This document shows, piece by piece, positions 36,727-46,678 of a DNA stretch of 64,000 bases. How positions within the stretch are numbered: position 1 is the first letter of the stretch; the number at the start of each line of letters is the position of its first letter. Origin of the DNA: Sphingobacterium cellulitidis (lineage in GTDB: Bacteria > Bacteroidota > Bacteroidia > Sphingobacteriales > Sphingobacteriaceae). The translations under genes and the position numbers were made by a program. The stretch is taken from positions 124,001 through 188,000 of the forward strand of contig NOUX01000005.1 of the NCBI GenBank assembly GCA_002245855.1. The letters run 5' to 3'. Under the pieces are notes generated by a model, which saw nothing but the letters and a program-made list of their open reading frames with translations, was not told where the DNA came from and ran no database searches.

Positions 36727-37833
36727 TTAAATAATAGGTTTTTGAAGGTTATTTTTTTCCGGTTTCCCCGAACCAATCAACGGCCAACCCTCTTTCCAAT
36801 TTATTGGATCCAACATCAACATCCTTCTACTAGTCCCATTTTTGAGTTTACCATTATTTTTATCAATTGCATGATATAATATCCAGTCTTTCCCTTTTTT
36901 ATCTGTAATAACTCCAGAGGTATGACCAGGTCCAACAATAGAATCTGAACCCTCCAAAACCAGAGTGCCGTAATTTCTTTCTTTAATATCACGCCCTTCT
37001 TTATCTAGATAGGGACCCAAAAGGTTTTTTGAGCGAGCTGTTAATACATGGTATTTACTATTAGCTCCTTCACAACAACTCCCCTTTGAACCTAGAAAAT
37101 AAAAATATCCATTCTTTTTAAAGATAGTAACGGCTTCAAAATCACCGGCGGCAATTTTATGTTTTTGACCATTTAGCACATTTTTTCCATTTGCTGTTAA
37201 TTCCAAAGCAAATGTTCCTTGTTCGGGAGAATCTGAGAAACTACCCCAAAAAATATATTTTTTACCTTTCTCTTCAATATAAAACGGATCAATAGAATTT
37301 GGAACATTAGCAGATTTGGAATCCAATAATTTTCCTTGATCAATAAATGGTCCTTTGGGCGAATCAGAGATCGCCAGACCTAATCCGGGATTTTTATCAC
37401 CCCAGGTAGAAAAAGAATAATAAAGGTAATATTTGCCATCAACTAAATTAATATCGGGAGCCCATATTCCTCCGGCTTCCTTCCAACTTGGTTTCGTTTG
37501 AAATGCTGGCCCAACATAGGACCAATTTACCATATCCTTTGATTCAAGGATGGGCACAAGGCGAGATCCTTTTCCATCATCCCAATTATCCTGAGTGCCA
37601 TACGCATAGAACAGTTTCGTTTTTGGATCTTGGATAACCGTAGGGTCTGCGAGGACTGGTTCAAAAACCGGGTTCTGATAAATATGACTAGATGAAGTAG
37701 TTAGCACCGAATTTTTCCTTGCACAGGAATCAAGAACTGAAGCCGACAGCAATAAAATAGACATGAGCATTGAATTGCGAACTGCAGGCACACAGATCAA
37801 TGTTTTTATATAGACCACACTTTTCAGAAACAT
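36727..37833 (-). CDS. GH43 endo-arabinanase/arabinosidase-like lipoprotein
   Basis: A 368-residue GH43 enzyme with Asp63 (LADPTV), Asp182 (SIDPFY) and Glu233 (GDFEAV), plus GGIWAPDI. The segment GGIWAPDINLVDGKYYLYYS fits arabinan endo-1,5-alpha-arabinosidase. I start it at ATG 37833 because the longer frame opens with TTG. The Ser-rich hydrophobic stretch MLMSILLLSASVLDSC near residue 22 looks like a lipoprotein signal with an imperfect lipobox. First gene of the gal/GH43 operon, 118 bp downstream of the sialidase stop. Confidence 0.85.
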   Translation of the reverse strand: MFLKSVVYIKTLICVPAVRNSMLMSILLLSASVLDSCARKNSVLTTSSSHIYQNPVFEPVLADPTVIQDPKTKLFYAYGTQDNWDDGKGSRLVPILESKDMVNWSYVGPAFQTKPSWKEAGGIWAPDINLVDGKYYLYYSFSTWGDKNPGLGLAISDSPKGPFIDQGKLLDSKSANVPNSIDPFYIEEKGKKYIFWGSFSDSPEQGTFALELTANGKNVLNGQKHKIAAGDFEAVTIFKKNGYFYFLGSKGSCCEGANSKYHVLTARSKNLLGPYLDKEGRDIKERNYGTLVLEGSDSIVGPGHTSGVITDKKGKDWILYHAIDKNNGKLKNGTSRRMLMLDPINWKEGWPLIGSGKPEKNNLQKPII

Positions 37834-37910
37834 AATTTGATTGAGTTTAAACAGGTTAAACAAGTAGATAAAGTTAAATTTACAGGAATTTTCTGAGAAT
37901 TAAGGGATTA

Positions 37911-37946
37911 AAAAAGAAAACCCTAAGCTTATTAGACTTAGGGTTT
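37911..37946 (-). terminator. terminator of the sialic-acid operon
   Basis: AAACCCTAAG (37918-37927) and CTTAGGGTTT (37937-37946) pair perfectly with a 9-nt loop, followed on the minus strand by TTCTTTTTT. Immediately after the sialidase gene. Confidence 0.85.
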
Positions 37947-37950
37947 ACCT

Positions 37951-39108
37951 CTATTTAATTTTTTCTGTTAGAAAAACGATGTCTTTATAATTATCCTTTT
38001 CATACAGGATACCTACCAGCTTAGGTTTCATCAAGACAATATCCGAATAGGCCGAATATGCCCCTTTATAACCTTCAGGCGACTTAGCAATCAGTTTTGT
38101 AAAATACCAAGTCTTGCCTTTATCTTTTGAAAGTTTTAGTGTTAGGTTATCTCTATTTTTTTCATCAGCAGCATTAATATGCGCTAGAATGAAATTCTTT
38201 CCTTTCTTCCATGATAAAACTGCACCTTGGTTTATAGGATCGGGCAAATTTGAGTCTGGAGCTGAACTCTGCCAAGTTTCTCCGCCATCATTAGATATCG
38301 AAATAACACGTTGTTTAGGATTTAATTGCTGATTTCGAGAGCTCATATACACCTCATTTTCCCCAACCTGAGCAGCTGTAGACTCATTAGTTCCTGGATA
38401 AGGGACATTTTGGCTCAACTGAAATGTTTTACCATGGTCATCTGAATAGAAAGCATGTGCATTCCAATCCTTTCCTTGAGAATTAGGATCCCCGGCACTA
38501 TGGTTCGCTGCAATATAAATCCTACCCTTCTTAGGTCCTGAAACAAATTGAAATCCATGTCCAGGAGTATTGGCATAAGTTCTCCAATCTTCTGTAAAGG
38601 TATAAGCAGAATTAACCTCCGGCTGGTTTGGCCTATGAGTCTGGGTCGTGATATTCACTGGTTCAGACCAGGTCTTTGCGCCATCAGTTGAAGTTATGTA
38701 CCATACTTCACGTAATCCTTTGCCTTTCCTTACTTCTCCTTCGTGATTATTTCCGGTATTATAGAAAAGAAATATCCTTCCGGCCGGATAAGCAGGATCC
38801 ATTAAATCTACTACTGGTGCAACATTTCCTGCCTGCAGCTTATCATAATCGGCTGCAACATTCAACTTCCCCCAAGTTTTGCCTTGGTCTTTACTGATCT
38901 TATAAACAATATCTACGTTCCCATAATCACCGGCATGATCTACTCGACCCTCAGAGAATGCGATTAAGTCGCCATTTTTATTTTTAATAAGTGCAGGAAT
39001 ACGATAGCTAGCATAACCATCCTCCCCGGAGCGAAAAACAACTGTTTCCTGAGCTGAAACTGCTGACAATAAGCATGCGGCAAATACTGATAAAAATAGT
39101 TTTTTCAT
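37951..39108 (-). CDS. nanH: exo-alpha-sialidase (GH33)
   Basis: A 385-residue exported sialidase (signal about 1-19, SAVSAQ) that releases terminal sialic acid. SYRIPAL contains the first catalytic Arg (Arg36, RIP motif). Five Asp-box-like motifs are visible: SKDQGKTW, STDGAKTW, SDDHGKTF, SNDGGETW and SKDKGKTW. Shorter than sialidases with extra carbohydrate-binding domains. Last gene of the nan operon, 19 bp after the GH20 gene and ending 5 bp before the terminator stem. Confidence 0.93.
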   Translation of the reverse strand: MKKLFLSVFAACLLSAVSAQETVVFRSGEDGYASYRIPALIKNKNGDLIAFSEGRVDHAGDYGNVDIVYKISKDQGKTWGKLNVAADYDKLQAGNVAPVVDLMDPAYPAGRIFLFYNTGNNHEGEVRKGKGLREVWYITSTDGAKTWSEPVNITTQTHRPNQPEVNSAYTFTEDWRTYANTPGHGFQFVSGPKKGRIYIAANHSAGDPNSQGKDWNAHAFYSDDHGKTFQLSQNVPYPGTNESTAAQVGENEVYMSSRNQQLNPKQRVISISNDGGETWQSSAPDSNLPDPINQGAVLSWKKGKNFILAHINAADEKNRDNLTLKLSKDKGKTWYFTKLIAKSPEGYKGAYSAYSDIVLMKPKLVGILYEKDNYKDIVFLTEKIK

Positions 39109-39127
39109 ATATAGTGTGTATTGATTT

Positions 39128-41071
39128 CTATTGATAAGGGATAAATGTAAACATCCATTTCACCGGATTCTGCCAATCTTTACCCTTAAAATCTCCGACT
39201 GGCAATTTGATTAATATATCGTTCCAACCTTCTTTCAACTGGATCTTGGTTGGCTCCCTAAAAGAATAACCTTCATCGGTCAATGGCAATTCCAGACCAC
39301 CTTTCTGTCCTGCATGTTTCCATTTAGGAGTAGGAATCTTCTCCCCATTTACAAATACCTGGCTGTGCAGATCATCCCAAGCTCCTTCTGCTGGTGAATC
39401 ACTGCCATAAGATCGGGAAAGGTTTGCAAAACCTATCCAAAAAGCCTTCTCCTCCGCTTTATCTGTCCAGATCCTAGATCTCGCATAAAATGTACTGTTG
39501 GGTTTAGGAGCATCAATAACTCCCGGAATAATGTCTGCCCACCAATGCCTTAAGACAATGGTCCCCCCTACTTGGTTCTTATAAACGGGGTAATGCTCTC
39601 CAAAAGGATCTTTTTCAATAGCAAAACCCTTCGTTAAATCTCCTGCATTATCATATGGACCAATCATATCCCAAAACATTTCAGTTTGTTGCTGATATGG
39701 AAATGGCAGATTAGCAAAATATTTAGATTTATGTGATAGAAGCCTCTTCTCAAAAGCAGCAAACTGCCTAAAAGATTCTGATTTTCTATCTGGTAAAAAG
39801 GCTTTCCATCCTAATTCACCTCCACCGCGCCATATTCTTTCAGCAAAAGTTATCATCCCTGGATAGATTGCACTTTGAAGAAACATGTCTTCTGGTTTTT
39901 CAACAGCCCGGTCTGGCCATGAACAAAGTATAGCCCCTGGCAATTGTGAACTTTCCTTTTCTTGTTCTGCAAACCTCCTGAAAAACAAGGTTGTCACCGT
40001 CTCTAAAGGATCCATATGGTTGATATAAAGATGCTTGGAATCCAAATACTGAAGTTTGGCATTTGGATCAATTGCTTTTGGACCGCCCATCCACAATTGA
40101 CGAACAGTAGAAGACTCAAGATTACTTCCTGGATCCCAACCATATGTTTTGAAGCCTAAGGATTCTACATATTTTGTGATTTCAGGCATAAACTGCTTAT
40201 TACTAATCTTTACCTCATCACCTCCAATATGCAAGTGCTTCAGTGAAGGGAAGGTATCAGCAAATTCCTTAAGCAGTTCCTTGATGTAAACAATGCCTTC
40301 TTCACTCTGCATATTGACTTTAAAGAACCGTTCAAAAGCAGCAGAATGCCCCGGCATGTCAATCTCAGGCAAGAATAAGATATGCCTATCTCTACAATAA
40401 TCGATTAACTCCTGAAACTCAGCAACCGTATAATGTTTTCCAGCCCAACGGGTCATGTTCTCTGCAGCAGTAAGCCCTGGATATTTTTTACTTTCCAAAC
40501 GCCAGGCAATATCCTCGGTAAAATGGAAATGCAGAACATTGAGCTTATACATTGCCATCACATCGATCTGCTCCTTCAACATGGACATAGGTTGGTAATT
40601 CCTTCCCACATCCAGCAAAAATCCTCTAAAGGAATAAGAAGGTTGATCTTTTATGTTCACTAAGGCTACTTGCTTATCATGATAGTCCATTTGCCTTAAA
40701 GTCTGAAGGGCATAGAAAATCCCTTTACTAGCTAAGGCTTGAATATGGATACCTTTAGAATCGATATTCAATTCATATCCTTCATCTGAATCAAGTCCTC
40801 CTAGATTTGAAACAATACCCAAAGAAATGGTGGGAACTTTGCCCCTCTTTTTAGTGCTTATAGAATGCTCCTCTAGAATGCTTTTTAAAAGATTAACCTC
40901 ATTCTTTTCAATTGTTTTGCCAATTTCAAGACGCACCCCCTTAGACAAGTCCAGTTTATCTTTCGACCACTGTATATTTTGAGGCATTGGAATCAAAGCA
41001 TCCTGAGCGCTCAGGTTATTCACAGCAAAAAGGCTGATACACAATAAAATATATTGAGCTATTCTATTCAT
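39128..41071 (-). CDS. GH20 beta-N-acetylhexosaminidase
   Basis: A 647-residue exported GH20 enzyme that removes terminal GlcNAc/GalNAc. The start I choose (MNRIAQYILLCISLF) gives a proper signal peptide ending NLSAQD; a longer upstream frame would read through the end of the AGE gene. The GH20b domain precedes the TIM barrel, with LHIGGDEVK containing the catalytic Asp-Glu pair, FHFTEDIAWR and WDPGSNLES. The ATG overlaps the AGE stop by 8 bp. In the operon it works with the sialidase on host or dietary glycans. Confidence 0.92.
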   Translation of the reverse strand: MNRIAQYILLCISLFAVNNLSAQDALIPMPQNIQWSKDKLDLSKGVRLEIGKTIEKNEVNLLKSILEEHSISTKKRGKVPTISLGIVSNLGGLDSDEGYELNIDSKGIHIQALASKGIFYALQTLRQMDYHDKQVALVNIKDQPSYSFRGFLLDVGRNYQPMSMLKEQIDVMAMYKLNVLHFHFTEDIAWRLESKKYPGLTAAENMTRWAGKHYTVAEFQELIDYCRDRHILFLPEIDMPGHSAAFERFFKVNMQSEEGIVYIKELLKEFADTFPSLKHLHIGGDEVKISNKQFMPEITKYVESLGFKTYGWDPGSNLESSTVRQLWMGGPKAIDPNAKLQYLDSKHLYINHMDPLETVTTLFFRRFAEQEKESSQLPGAILCSWPDRAVEKPEDMFLQSAIYPGMITFAERIWRGGGELGWKAFLPDRKSESFRQFAAFEKRLLSHKSKYFANLPFPYQQQTEMFWDMIGPYDNAGDLTKGFAIEKDPFGEHYPVYKNQVGGTIVLRHWWADIIPGVIDAPKPNSTFYARSRIWTDKAEEKAFWIGFANLSRSYGSDSPAEGAWDDLHSQVFVNGEKIPTPKWKHAGQKGGLELPLTDEGYSFREPTKIQLKEGWNDILIKLPVGDFKGKDWQNPVKWMFTFIPYQ

Positions 41072-42257
41072 GGTTATCCTTGTTCTTAAATTGGTTGATA
41101 ATAGACCAACAGTACCATTCTTGTCTAGGTAAGTGGAAAGGCCCTTTAAATAGATTCCCTTTAGCAGACTGGGCTCTTCCCCCGTCCCTATGTAAATAAC
41201 CAAACCATTCTCCATGTTCTTTATCATGGAAATGAGAATAGGCATATTTATGGATCAACTTATGCATTGTAGCATATTTCTCATCCTTAGTTATCAAATA
41301 AGCCAATAAGGTTGCAATAATTGCTTCATTCTGCGGCCACCAAAATTTCATATCTTGCCAATACTCTTGAACAGGTTTATTATAAACATCCCTAAAATAC
41401 AGAATACCCCCAAATTCCTTGTCCCAACCTCTTTCCCACATATAATCTAACATCCGTAATCCTAGGTTGATCAATTTCTCATCCATATTTCTATGAACAG
41501 CTTCATGGAGAATAAACCAAGCTCCTTCAATAGCATGACCAGGATTGAGCGTCCGTCCATCAATATGATCGATGATACTGCCATCAGGAGCTACTTGCTC
41601 CATCACACAGCGGATATCATCCTTCACAAAATACTGCTCTATCTCTTGAATCCAATTTGCAATTGCCTCATCACATCGAGGGTCCCCAATAGTCTCCCGA
41701 AGTTGTTGGGCTGTATTGCACATAATCATTGGAATACCTATTCCACGGCTTGGTCGAGTTTTCTCAAATTTTGGTTCCATTTTCCGTTCGCCACTGGCAT
41801 ACTCCAAACAAATCCCAAACAAATCACGGGCTAGCTGTGCAGCTTCCTCATCACCCGAAGCCTTTGCATAAGCAGCACTGGCAATGACAGCAAAGGTTTC
41901 CGAGAAAAAATAACGGCGCATACGGATGGGATTGCCTTCCTGATCCACATGGAAATACATTTTCCCTTCTGCATTAAAGCATTTATTTTTTAAGAATTCA
42001 TAGCCCAAACGCGCACCTGCCAACCATTCTTCGCGTGGCTCCACCGTGTTATAAAGGGTAGAAAGCAACCAACATGCACGACCTTGAATCCAAACGGCCT
42101 TATCCGTATCAATCAACGAACCATCTTGGTCTCGCATTAATAGGTACCCGCCATACTCATGATCAAATGATCTCGGAAACCAAAAAGGAACCGTATCATT
42201 GACCAATTGATCTTTATAAAAATCTGCTAATGCAGTAAGCTCTTCGTTATTGTACAT
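41064..42257 (-). CDS. N-acylglucosamine 2-epimerase (AGE family)
   Basis: A 397-residue (alpha/alpha)6-barrel epimerase with no signal peptide. WIQGRACWLLSTLYN, RYFFSETFAVIASAAYAK, LNPGHAIEGAWFILHEA and KFWWPQNEAIIATLLAY are typical; the His in PGHAIEG is a likely catalytic residue. In sialic-acid loci it converts ManNAc, produced by the lyase, to GlcNAc, the route used by Tannerella- and Bacteroides-like bacteria instead of NanE. Overlaps the GH20 gene downstream and follows the esterase by 6 bp. Confidence 0.92.
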   Translation of the reverse strand: MYNNEELTALADFYKDQLVNDTVPFWFPRSFDHEYGGYLLMRDQDGSLIDTDKAVWIQGRACWLLSTLYNTVEPREEWLAGARLGYEFLKNKCFNAEGKMYFHVDQEGNPIRMRRYFFSETFAVIASAAYAKASGDEEAAQLARDLFGICLEYASGERKMEPKFEKTRPSRGIGIPMIMCNTAQQLRETIGDPRCDEAIANWIQEIEQYFVKDDIRCVMEQVAPDGSIIDHIDGRTLNPGHAIEGAWFILHEAVHRNMDEKLINLGLRMLDYMWERGWDKEFGGILYFRDVYNKPVQEYWQDMKFWWPQNEAIIATLLAYLITKDEKYATMHKLIHKYAYSHFHDKEHGEWFGYLHRDGGRAQSAKGNLFKGPFHLPRQEWYCWSIINQFKNKDNHE

Positions 42258-42263
42258 TCTTTT

Positions 42264-44342
42264 TTATCTTTTAATCGAAAATGTGGAAACAGGAACTCCC
42301 TCCTCATTCACCAAATTAGCCCTTGAAAAAGGCTTATATCCATAATATATTTCTGTTAAACCTTTAGGATTTTCAAGGATAACCGAATTCCCTTTTATTT
42401 CGACCACCCTGAGATCTACCAAGTTTCCGTTTTCATCCTTAGCCTGAAAACCTATAACTTCTTTTGATCCCACTGCCCTTAATTGCTTGGCATGACTGAA
42501 CCTTATTTCATGTTGTCTTTCTTTGCGATAAGAATATATGGGTTGCGGGCTGTCCGCATTATTATCTTTCCCAAATTCATGCTTCAAGACCAGATTTGCC
42601 AGTCGATTTCCTATAATTAACTTCTCCCTTGGATGTACATCCAAGCAATCACCTACATCAGAACTGATTGCCATATAGACATCCTTCAATTCATTGCTAA
42701 GCTTTCTTTGGCTATCCCTGAATTTTGGCCAAGATGGCCTATCTATACTGGAAAGCTGAACCGTATAGAATGGCAACCTTTCCCGTTTACCCAAAAAAGG
42801 CTTATAATTCGCCCTCCAAGAATCTATTAAAGTCTTGAATAAGTGCTCGTGTAATTCAACGTTATGTGCATTACTTTCTCCCTGATACCACAGTACCCCT
42901 TTTAATGAAGTATCCTTCCACTTATTGTAGCCAGCTTCAAAATTATAGGCCGGTTCATAGGAATGTCTTTGGTTCTTGACCTTAGATTTCTTCAGATTAA
43001 CCTCAGCTCTGTTCCTGCAGAAATCCTGGATGAAATCAGATTTTCGCCACCCGTGGATATAGGTCGCCAAAAGAGGGTCTTCCTCCAAGCTTCTTCTCGG
43101 AATCCAAGACTCAGTATTCGAACCACCTACGGCTAGTTCAATGATACCGATCGGAACCTTCATTTCCTGTTCCAATGCTTCTGCAAAACTGAAAGCAATG
43201 GCGGAAAAGTTGGCAGCATTTTCTGCTGTTAACTTTTCCCAGTTTCCAGAGAAGTATTCCAAATCATTTACTTTCTTTAAAGTAACTTCATCCCACTCTT
43301 CATTATTTGTTTCCTTAAGGACCTTGTTCTTAAAAATTCGAATATTATTGTGTTTAGATGCCTCTTTAATCAATTCTTTAGATCCATTGGCCTCCTTTAA
43401 TGGAAAAGCCATATTGGACTGTCCTGATGCTAAAAACACATCTCCGAACAATATATCTTCTAAGATTATCGAATCCTCATCGGTCCTGATTTTCATCCTA
43501 TATGGTCCACCAGCAGGCATGGCATCCACATCCATTGCCCATTCCCCTACTTGATCAGCATTGGATAAGGTAGTTCCACCATTCATTTCAATAAATACAG
43601 TCTGTCCAGCATTCGCCTTCCCTTTTATTAGATTGGTTTGATCCCGTTGCAATACCATATGCGAACCTATACTTTCATGTATGGAAAGCTTCTGCCTTAC
43701 AGGAACAATTCTATCAAAAATGGTCTTTGCAATAATTTCGGCGCCTTGTTCAGAAGGGTGTAAATAATCATCAAATAGATCGATACGAAAAGCTAAAGGT
43801 GCAGTGAGGTCGATAAGATTATGAAGATTCTTTACCGCTACTGCCTCTATTTCCTTTTTGATATCCCAGTACCAATCCCGAGTTCCGGATAGAAACCGAG
43901 GATGACCACTAAAGATTGGGCTTATCTCACAGACAAACACCTCCACTTTCGGATTTTCGTTTTCAAAAAGTGAAATCAGTTTATTGTAGTCCCTTTGAAA
44001 GTCAATTTGGTAGTTAGGCCAATTTCTTGGATCTGTATCATTCAAGCCCAAGGAAATGACAATCATATCAGGTTTAAAGGCTAACGCAGCCTTTAGTTCT
44101 TCTGATTTCAGATAAGGGTTATGACCTTTTTCCAGTAGCGTTGCACCATTTCTCCCAAAATTTCGTACTTCATAACCATCGCCAAGCAATTGCTGCAATT
44201 GCTCAGGATAGGTTTTCCCTTTGGCTAAATTAGAGCCTTTAGTCACTGAATCACCAATACAGGCCACCTTCTTCTTTTGTTGGGCAAAAAGAAAGTTAAT
44301 AGATAGAAGAAATAAGAAAAGTATTTTAATCGATAGCCTCAT
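42264..44342 (-). CDS. two-domain sialate O-acetylesterase
   Basis: A 692-residue exported protein (signal about 1-20). It fuses two SGNH-type hydrolases. Domain 1 (about 24-215) has IGDSVTKGS (Ser32), GLNDTDP and DDYLHP (Asp/His near 192-195). Domain 2 (about 220-690) is a sialate O-acetylesterase-type domain with ASGQSNMAF (Ser309) and WYQGESNAH. It would remove O-acetyl groups that block sialidase or lyase. Its start overlaps the end of the MFS gene by 17 bp. Two-domain sialate esterases are known in Bacteroidota nan loci. Confidence 0.87.
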   Translation of the reverse strand: MRLSIKILFLFLLSINFLFAQQKKKVACIGDSVTKGSNLAKGKTYPEQLQQLLGDGYEVRNFGRNGATLLEKGHNPYLKSEELKAALAFKPDMIVISLGLNDTDPRNWPNYQIDFQRDYNKLISLFENENPKVEVFVCEISPIFSGHPRFLSGTRDWYWDIKKEIEAVAVKNLHNLIDLTAPLAFRIDLFDDYLHPSEQGAEIIAKTIFDRIVPVRQKLSIHESIGSHMVLQRDQTNLIKGKANAGQTVFIEMNGGTTLSNADQVGEWAMDVDAMPAGGPYRMKIRTDEDSIILEDILFGDVFLASGQSNMAFPLKEANGSKELIKEASKHNNIRIFKNKVLKETNNEEWDEVTLKKVNDLEYFSGNWEKLTAENAANFSAIAFSFAEALEQEMKVPIGIIELAVGGSNTESWIPRRSLEEDPLLATYIHGWRKSDFIQDFCRNRAEVNLKKSKVKNQRHSYEPAYNFEAGYNKWKDTSLKGVLWYQGESNAHNVELHEHLFKTLIDSWRANYKPFLGKRERLPFYTVQLSSIDRPSWPKFRDSQRKLSNELKDVYMAISSDVGDCLDVHPREKLIIGNRLANLVLKHEFGKDNNADSPQPIYSYRKERQHEIRFSHAKQLRAVGSKEVIGFQAKDENGNLVDLRVVEIKGNSVILENPKGLTEIYYGYKPFSRANLVNEEGVPVSTFSIKR

Positions 44343-45552
44343 TCCCCTTCGGTTTTAAAACGGCCAATTGAATGATCAAAACGATCAACACAATTCCCGC
44401 CAATAAAGCAAAATCACTTCCCAATTGACCTTCATCAGCAGAGGCGCCAAGGATCTTGGTGATATATGCTCCCGCAAATACACCGACCATATTCATGATC
44501 CCGTAGGCTGTAGCCCTGTATTTTGAAGACACAAACTGACACAGGATCGGCATATTATTGGCATCAAACATCCCAAAACCGAATCCAAACATCAAGCCTG
44601 CAGCAACGATCGCAAAGACGCTGTGCCCATATCCAATCAATATTACCGCCGGAATGGTTAATGCCAAGCCAATAGCACTGGTATAGATTCTTCCGCGGAC
44701 ATTCTTTTGTATCCATTTATCCGAAATAATTCCTCCTAGGATTACTCCAAAGAATGAAGAAAGGGCAATGGTAATAGTCGCCAATGGACCTGCTTTTTCC
44801 ATAGGAATATGCAGGTTTTCAGAGAATAAGGTAGGTAGCCAGTTCTTGGTTGCCCAGCCTGGCAAACTAGGAACAGCAAAATATAATAAGATGACCCAGA
44901 ATGCAATATTGGAGAACAAGATGGAAAGCCCTTTTAATAAGGGAACCTTGTTTTCCACCAACTTCTTGGCATCAGATCGATGATCAGTTTCATGTAAAAA
45001 CAGAATAAGGACAATGGAATAGATGATTCCGATCAATCCAAACAAGATAAAGGTATAATGCCAGGAGTAAGAAGCAGCCACAGTAGCCCCAAAGCCACCT
45101 AATGCCTGCCCAAAATAAAACCCGGTCATATGTACCCCAACGGCTAAAGACCTTGATTTATCCGAATGGTAATCCGCAATCAAGGAAAGACCTGCAGGAA
45201 TATACAAGGCTTCACTTACGCCCATAATTGCTCTTAGAGCGTATAACTGTTCATAAGTATTGGCATAACCCATAGCCATAGTAACTGCAGACCATACAAA
45301 CAAACTCCCTACAATCAACCATTTTCGGTTCCATTTATCGGCCACAATTCCGGCTACTGGACTCATAAAGCCATATATCCACAGGAATACAGCCATCAGA
45401 TTACCAAATACCGCAGCACTTTCCAATTCCAAAATATCGATGGCCATTGCAGGTCGCATGGTTGATAAAATCTGGCGATCCATATAATTTAGGAGTGCCA
45501 CAAACCATAACAAGCCTACAACGATCCAAGGATATTTATTACTGTTTTTCAT
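44326..45552 (-). CDS. nanT: MFS transporter, sialic-acid (NanT-like) candidate
   Basis: A 408-residue protein with 12 predicted membrane helices. NYMDRQILSTMRPAM in helix 1 and ADKWNRKWLIVGSLFVWSA (motif A region) fit the anion:cation symporter branch of MFS. In Bacteroidota nan operons a MFS transporter carries Neu5Ac across the inner membrane. The gene lies between nanM and the esterase, overlapping the latter by 17 bp. Substrate is inferred from context. Confidence 0.85.
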   Translation of the reverse strand: MKNSNKYPWIVVGLLWFVALLNYMDRQILSTMRPAMAIDILELESAAVFGNLMAVFLWIYGFMSPVAGIVADKWNRKWLIVGSLFVWSAVTMAMGYANTYEQLYALRAIMGVSEALYIPAGLSLIADYHSDKSRSLAVGVHMTGFYFGQALGGFGATVAASYSWHYTFILFGLIGIIYSIVLILFLHETDHRSDAKKLVENKVPLLKGLSILFSNIAFWVILLYFAVPSLPGWATKNWLPTLFSENLHIPMEKAGPLATITIALSSFFGVILGGIISDKWIQKNVRGRIYTSAIGLALTIPAVILIGYGHSVFAIVAAGLMFGFGFGMFDANNMPILCQFVSSKYRATAYGIMNMVGVFAGAYITKILGASADEGQLGSDFALLAGIVLIVLIIQLAVLKPKGNEAID

Positions 45553-45556
45553 AGGT

Positions 45557-46678
45557 TTATTTTATCTGTCCAACAAGAATTTGATCAGTACGAACCCCCG
45601 CTCGAACCTCTCCTGATGGAATAAAAAATTGATTCTCTTTAATTAATGCTGTTGTTGTTACCGGACTTTCAGTTTGCATAGGTTCCAATTTTGACCATGA
45701 ATCAGACTTCAAGTCATAAACCCAGTTCTCCTTAGAAAATCCTGGATGATTTTCTTGAAGTTTATTCTTGGCTAAAATGAGCTGTTCTTTGAGATTTGGG
45801 TCTTTTTCTTGTGTAATTTCAGCAATTGCTTGCTCTACCTTTGAAAATGTCCCGCCATCATCGCCACCGAAAACATAAATCTTTCCATCTTTATAAAGTC
45901 CAGTCCCAGCAGCTAAAGGTTTAGGTAAATTAGAAATTTCTTTTACGCTTTTTGATGGGATATCCAATTCTAGAACTCCATCATAGATTTCACTAATGCT
46001 ATTCAGGTTCTTCTTCCTACCACCAACTATGTAGATTTTATCCTTTTGGTTTCCAACTACAATTGCGTTGCTAATTGGATAAGGCAACTGAATATATTCA
46101 ATCCAATTTGAGGTCGAGTCATCCAATTTCAGGGAATAAACCTTGTCAGAAACAGATTCAGCATTTTCACCACCTACGAAGAACAATTCGTTATTTCCTA
46201 CTGCTAAACCAGCATTGGTTAATGCTATCGGCAAAGGCTGAAAATTCTTTTTTATTATATCACCATTCTCCGCTATTTCAAATTTTGAAACTTGTTTCAA
46301 TGGCCCATTTTCATTTTCACCACCTGCAATAAAAATCGAATTTAGATAGCTCAAATTGGCTGGATAGGCAATCCTGTCTTGAAGGTTAAATATCGTATCC
46401 AGTTTTATGCTTGACCCTGAAATGGAATAGATAAATCCTTGAGATTGATAAAACTTTTTCCCTCCGTCCCAAGGCAATCCATTCGGAAAATTAGCTCCTC
46501 CTGCCACAATCAGTTTATCCTGAATGATACCGGCTATCGGTCCTGCGACACCTATATTTTTTGACCCAGAAATCGCAGGCAATTGACTTGCTTCTTCCCA
46601 TACTAATCCAGACTTGCTCTGCGAACCAGAACAACCAACCACTAAAACCGCCATAGATAATATTGCCTTAATCCGCAT
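45557..46678 (-). CDS. nanM: N-acetylneuraminate mutarotase (cyclically permuted, Kelch)
   Basis: A 373-residue lipoprotein (VVGCSG, Cys16) built of Kelch repeats: VAGGANFPNGLPWDGG, FIAGGENENG, FFVGGENAE, YIVGGRKKN and YVFGGDDGG are successive blades. NanM-type enzymes speed conversion of alpha- to beta-Neu5Ac in the periplasm. Its ATG shares one base with the nanA stop (TAATG). The permuted blade order is typical of this family. Confidence 0.9.
   Translation of the reverse strand: MRIKAILSMAVLVVGCSGSQSKSGLVWEEASQLPAISGSKNIGVAGPIAGIIQDKLIVAGGANFPNGLPWDGGKKFYQSQGFIYSISGSSIKLDTIFNLQDRIAYPANLSYLNSIFIAGGENENGPLKQVSKFEIAENGDIIKKNFQPLPIALTNAGLAVGNNELFFVGGENAESVSDKVYSLKLDDSTSNWIEYIQLPYPISNAIVVGNQKDKIYIVGGRKKNLNSISEIYDGVLELDIPSKSVKEISNLPKPLAAGTGLYKDGKIYVFGGDDGGTFSKVEQAIAEITQEKDPNLKEQLILAKNKLQENHPGFSKENWVYDLKSDSWSKLEPMQTESPVTTTALIKENQFFIPSGEVRAGVRTDQILVGQIK

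Noticed and set aside
41072..41245. A 58-residue N-terminal extension of the GH20 protein
   Set aside because: It lies in the 3' end of the AGE gene, and the internal Met at 41071 gives a proper signal peptide.
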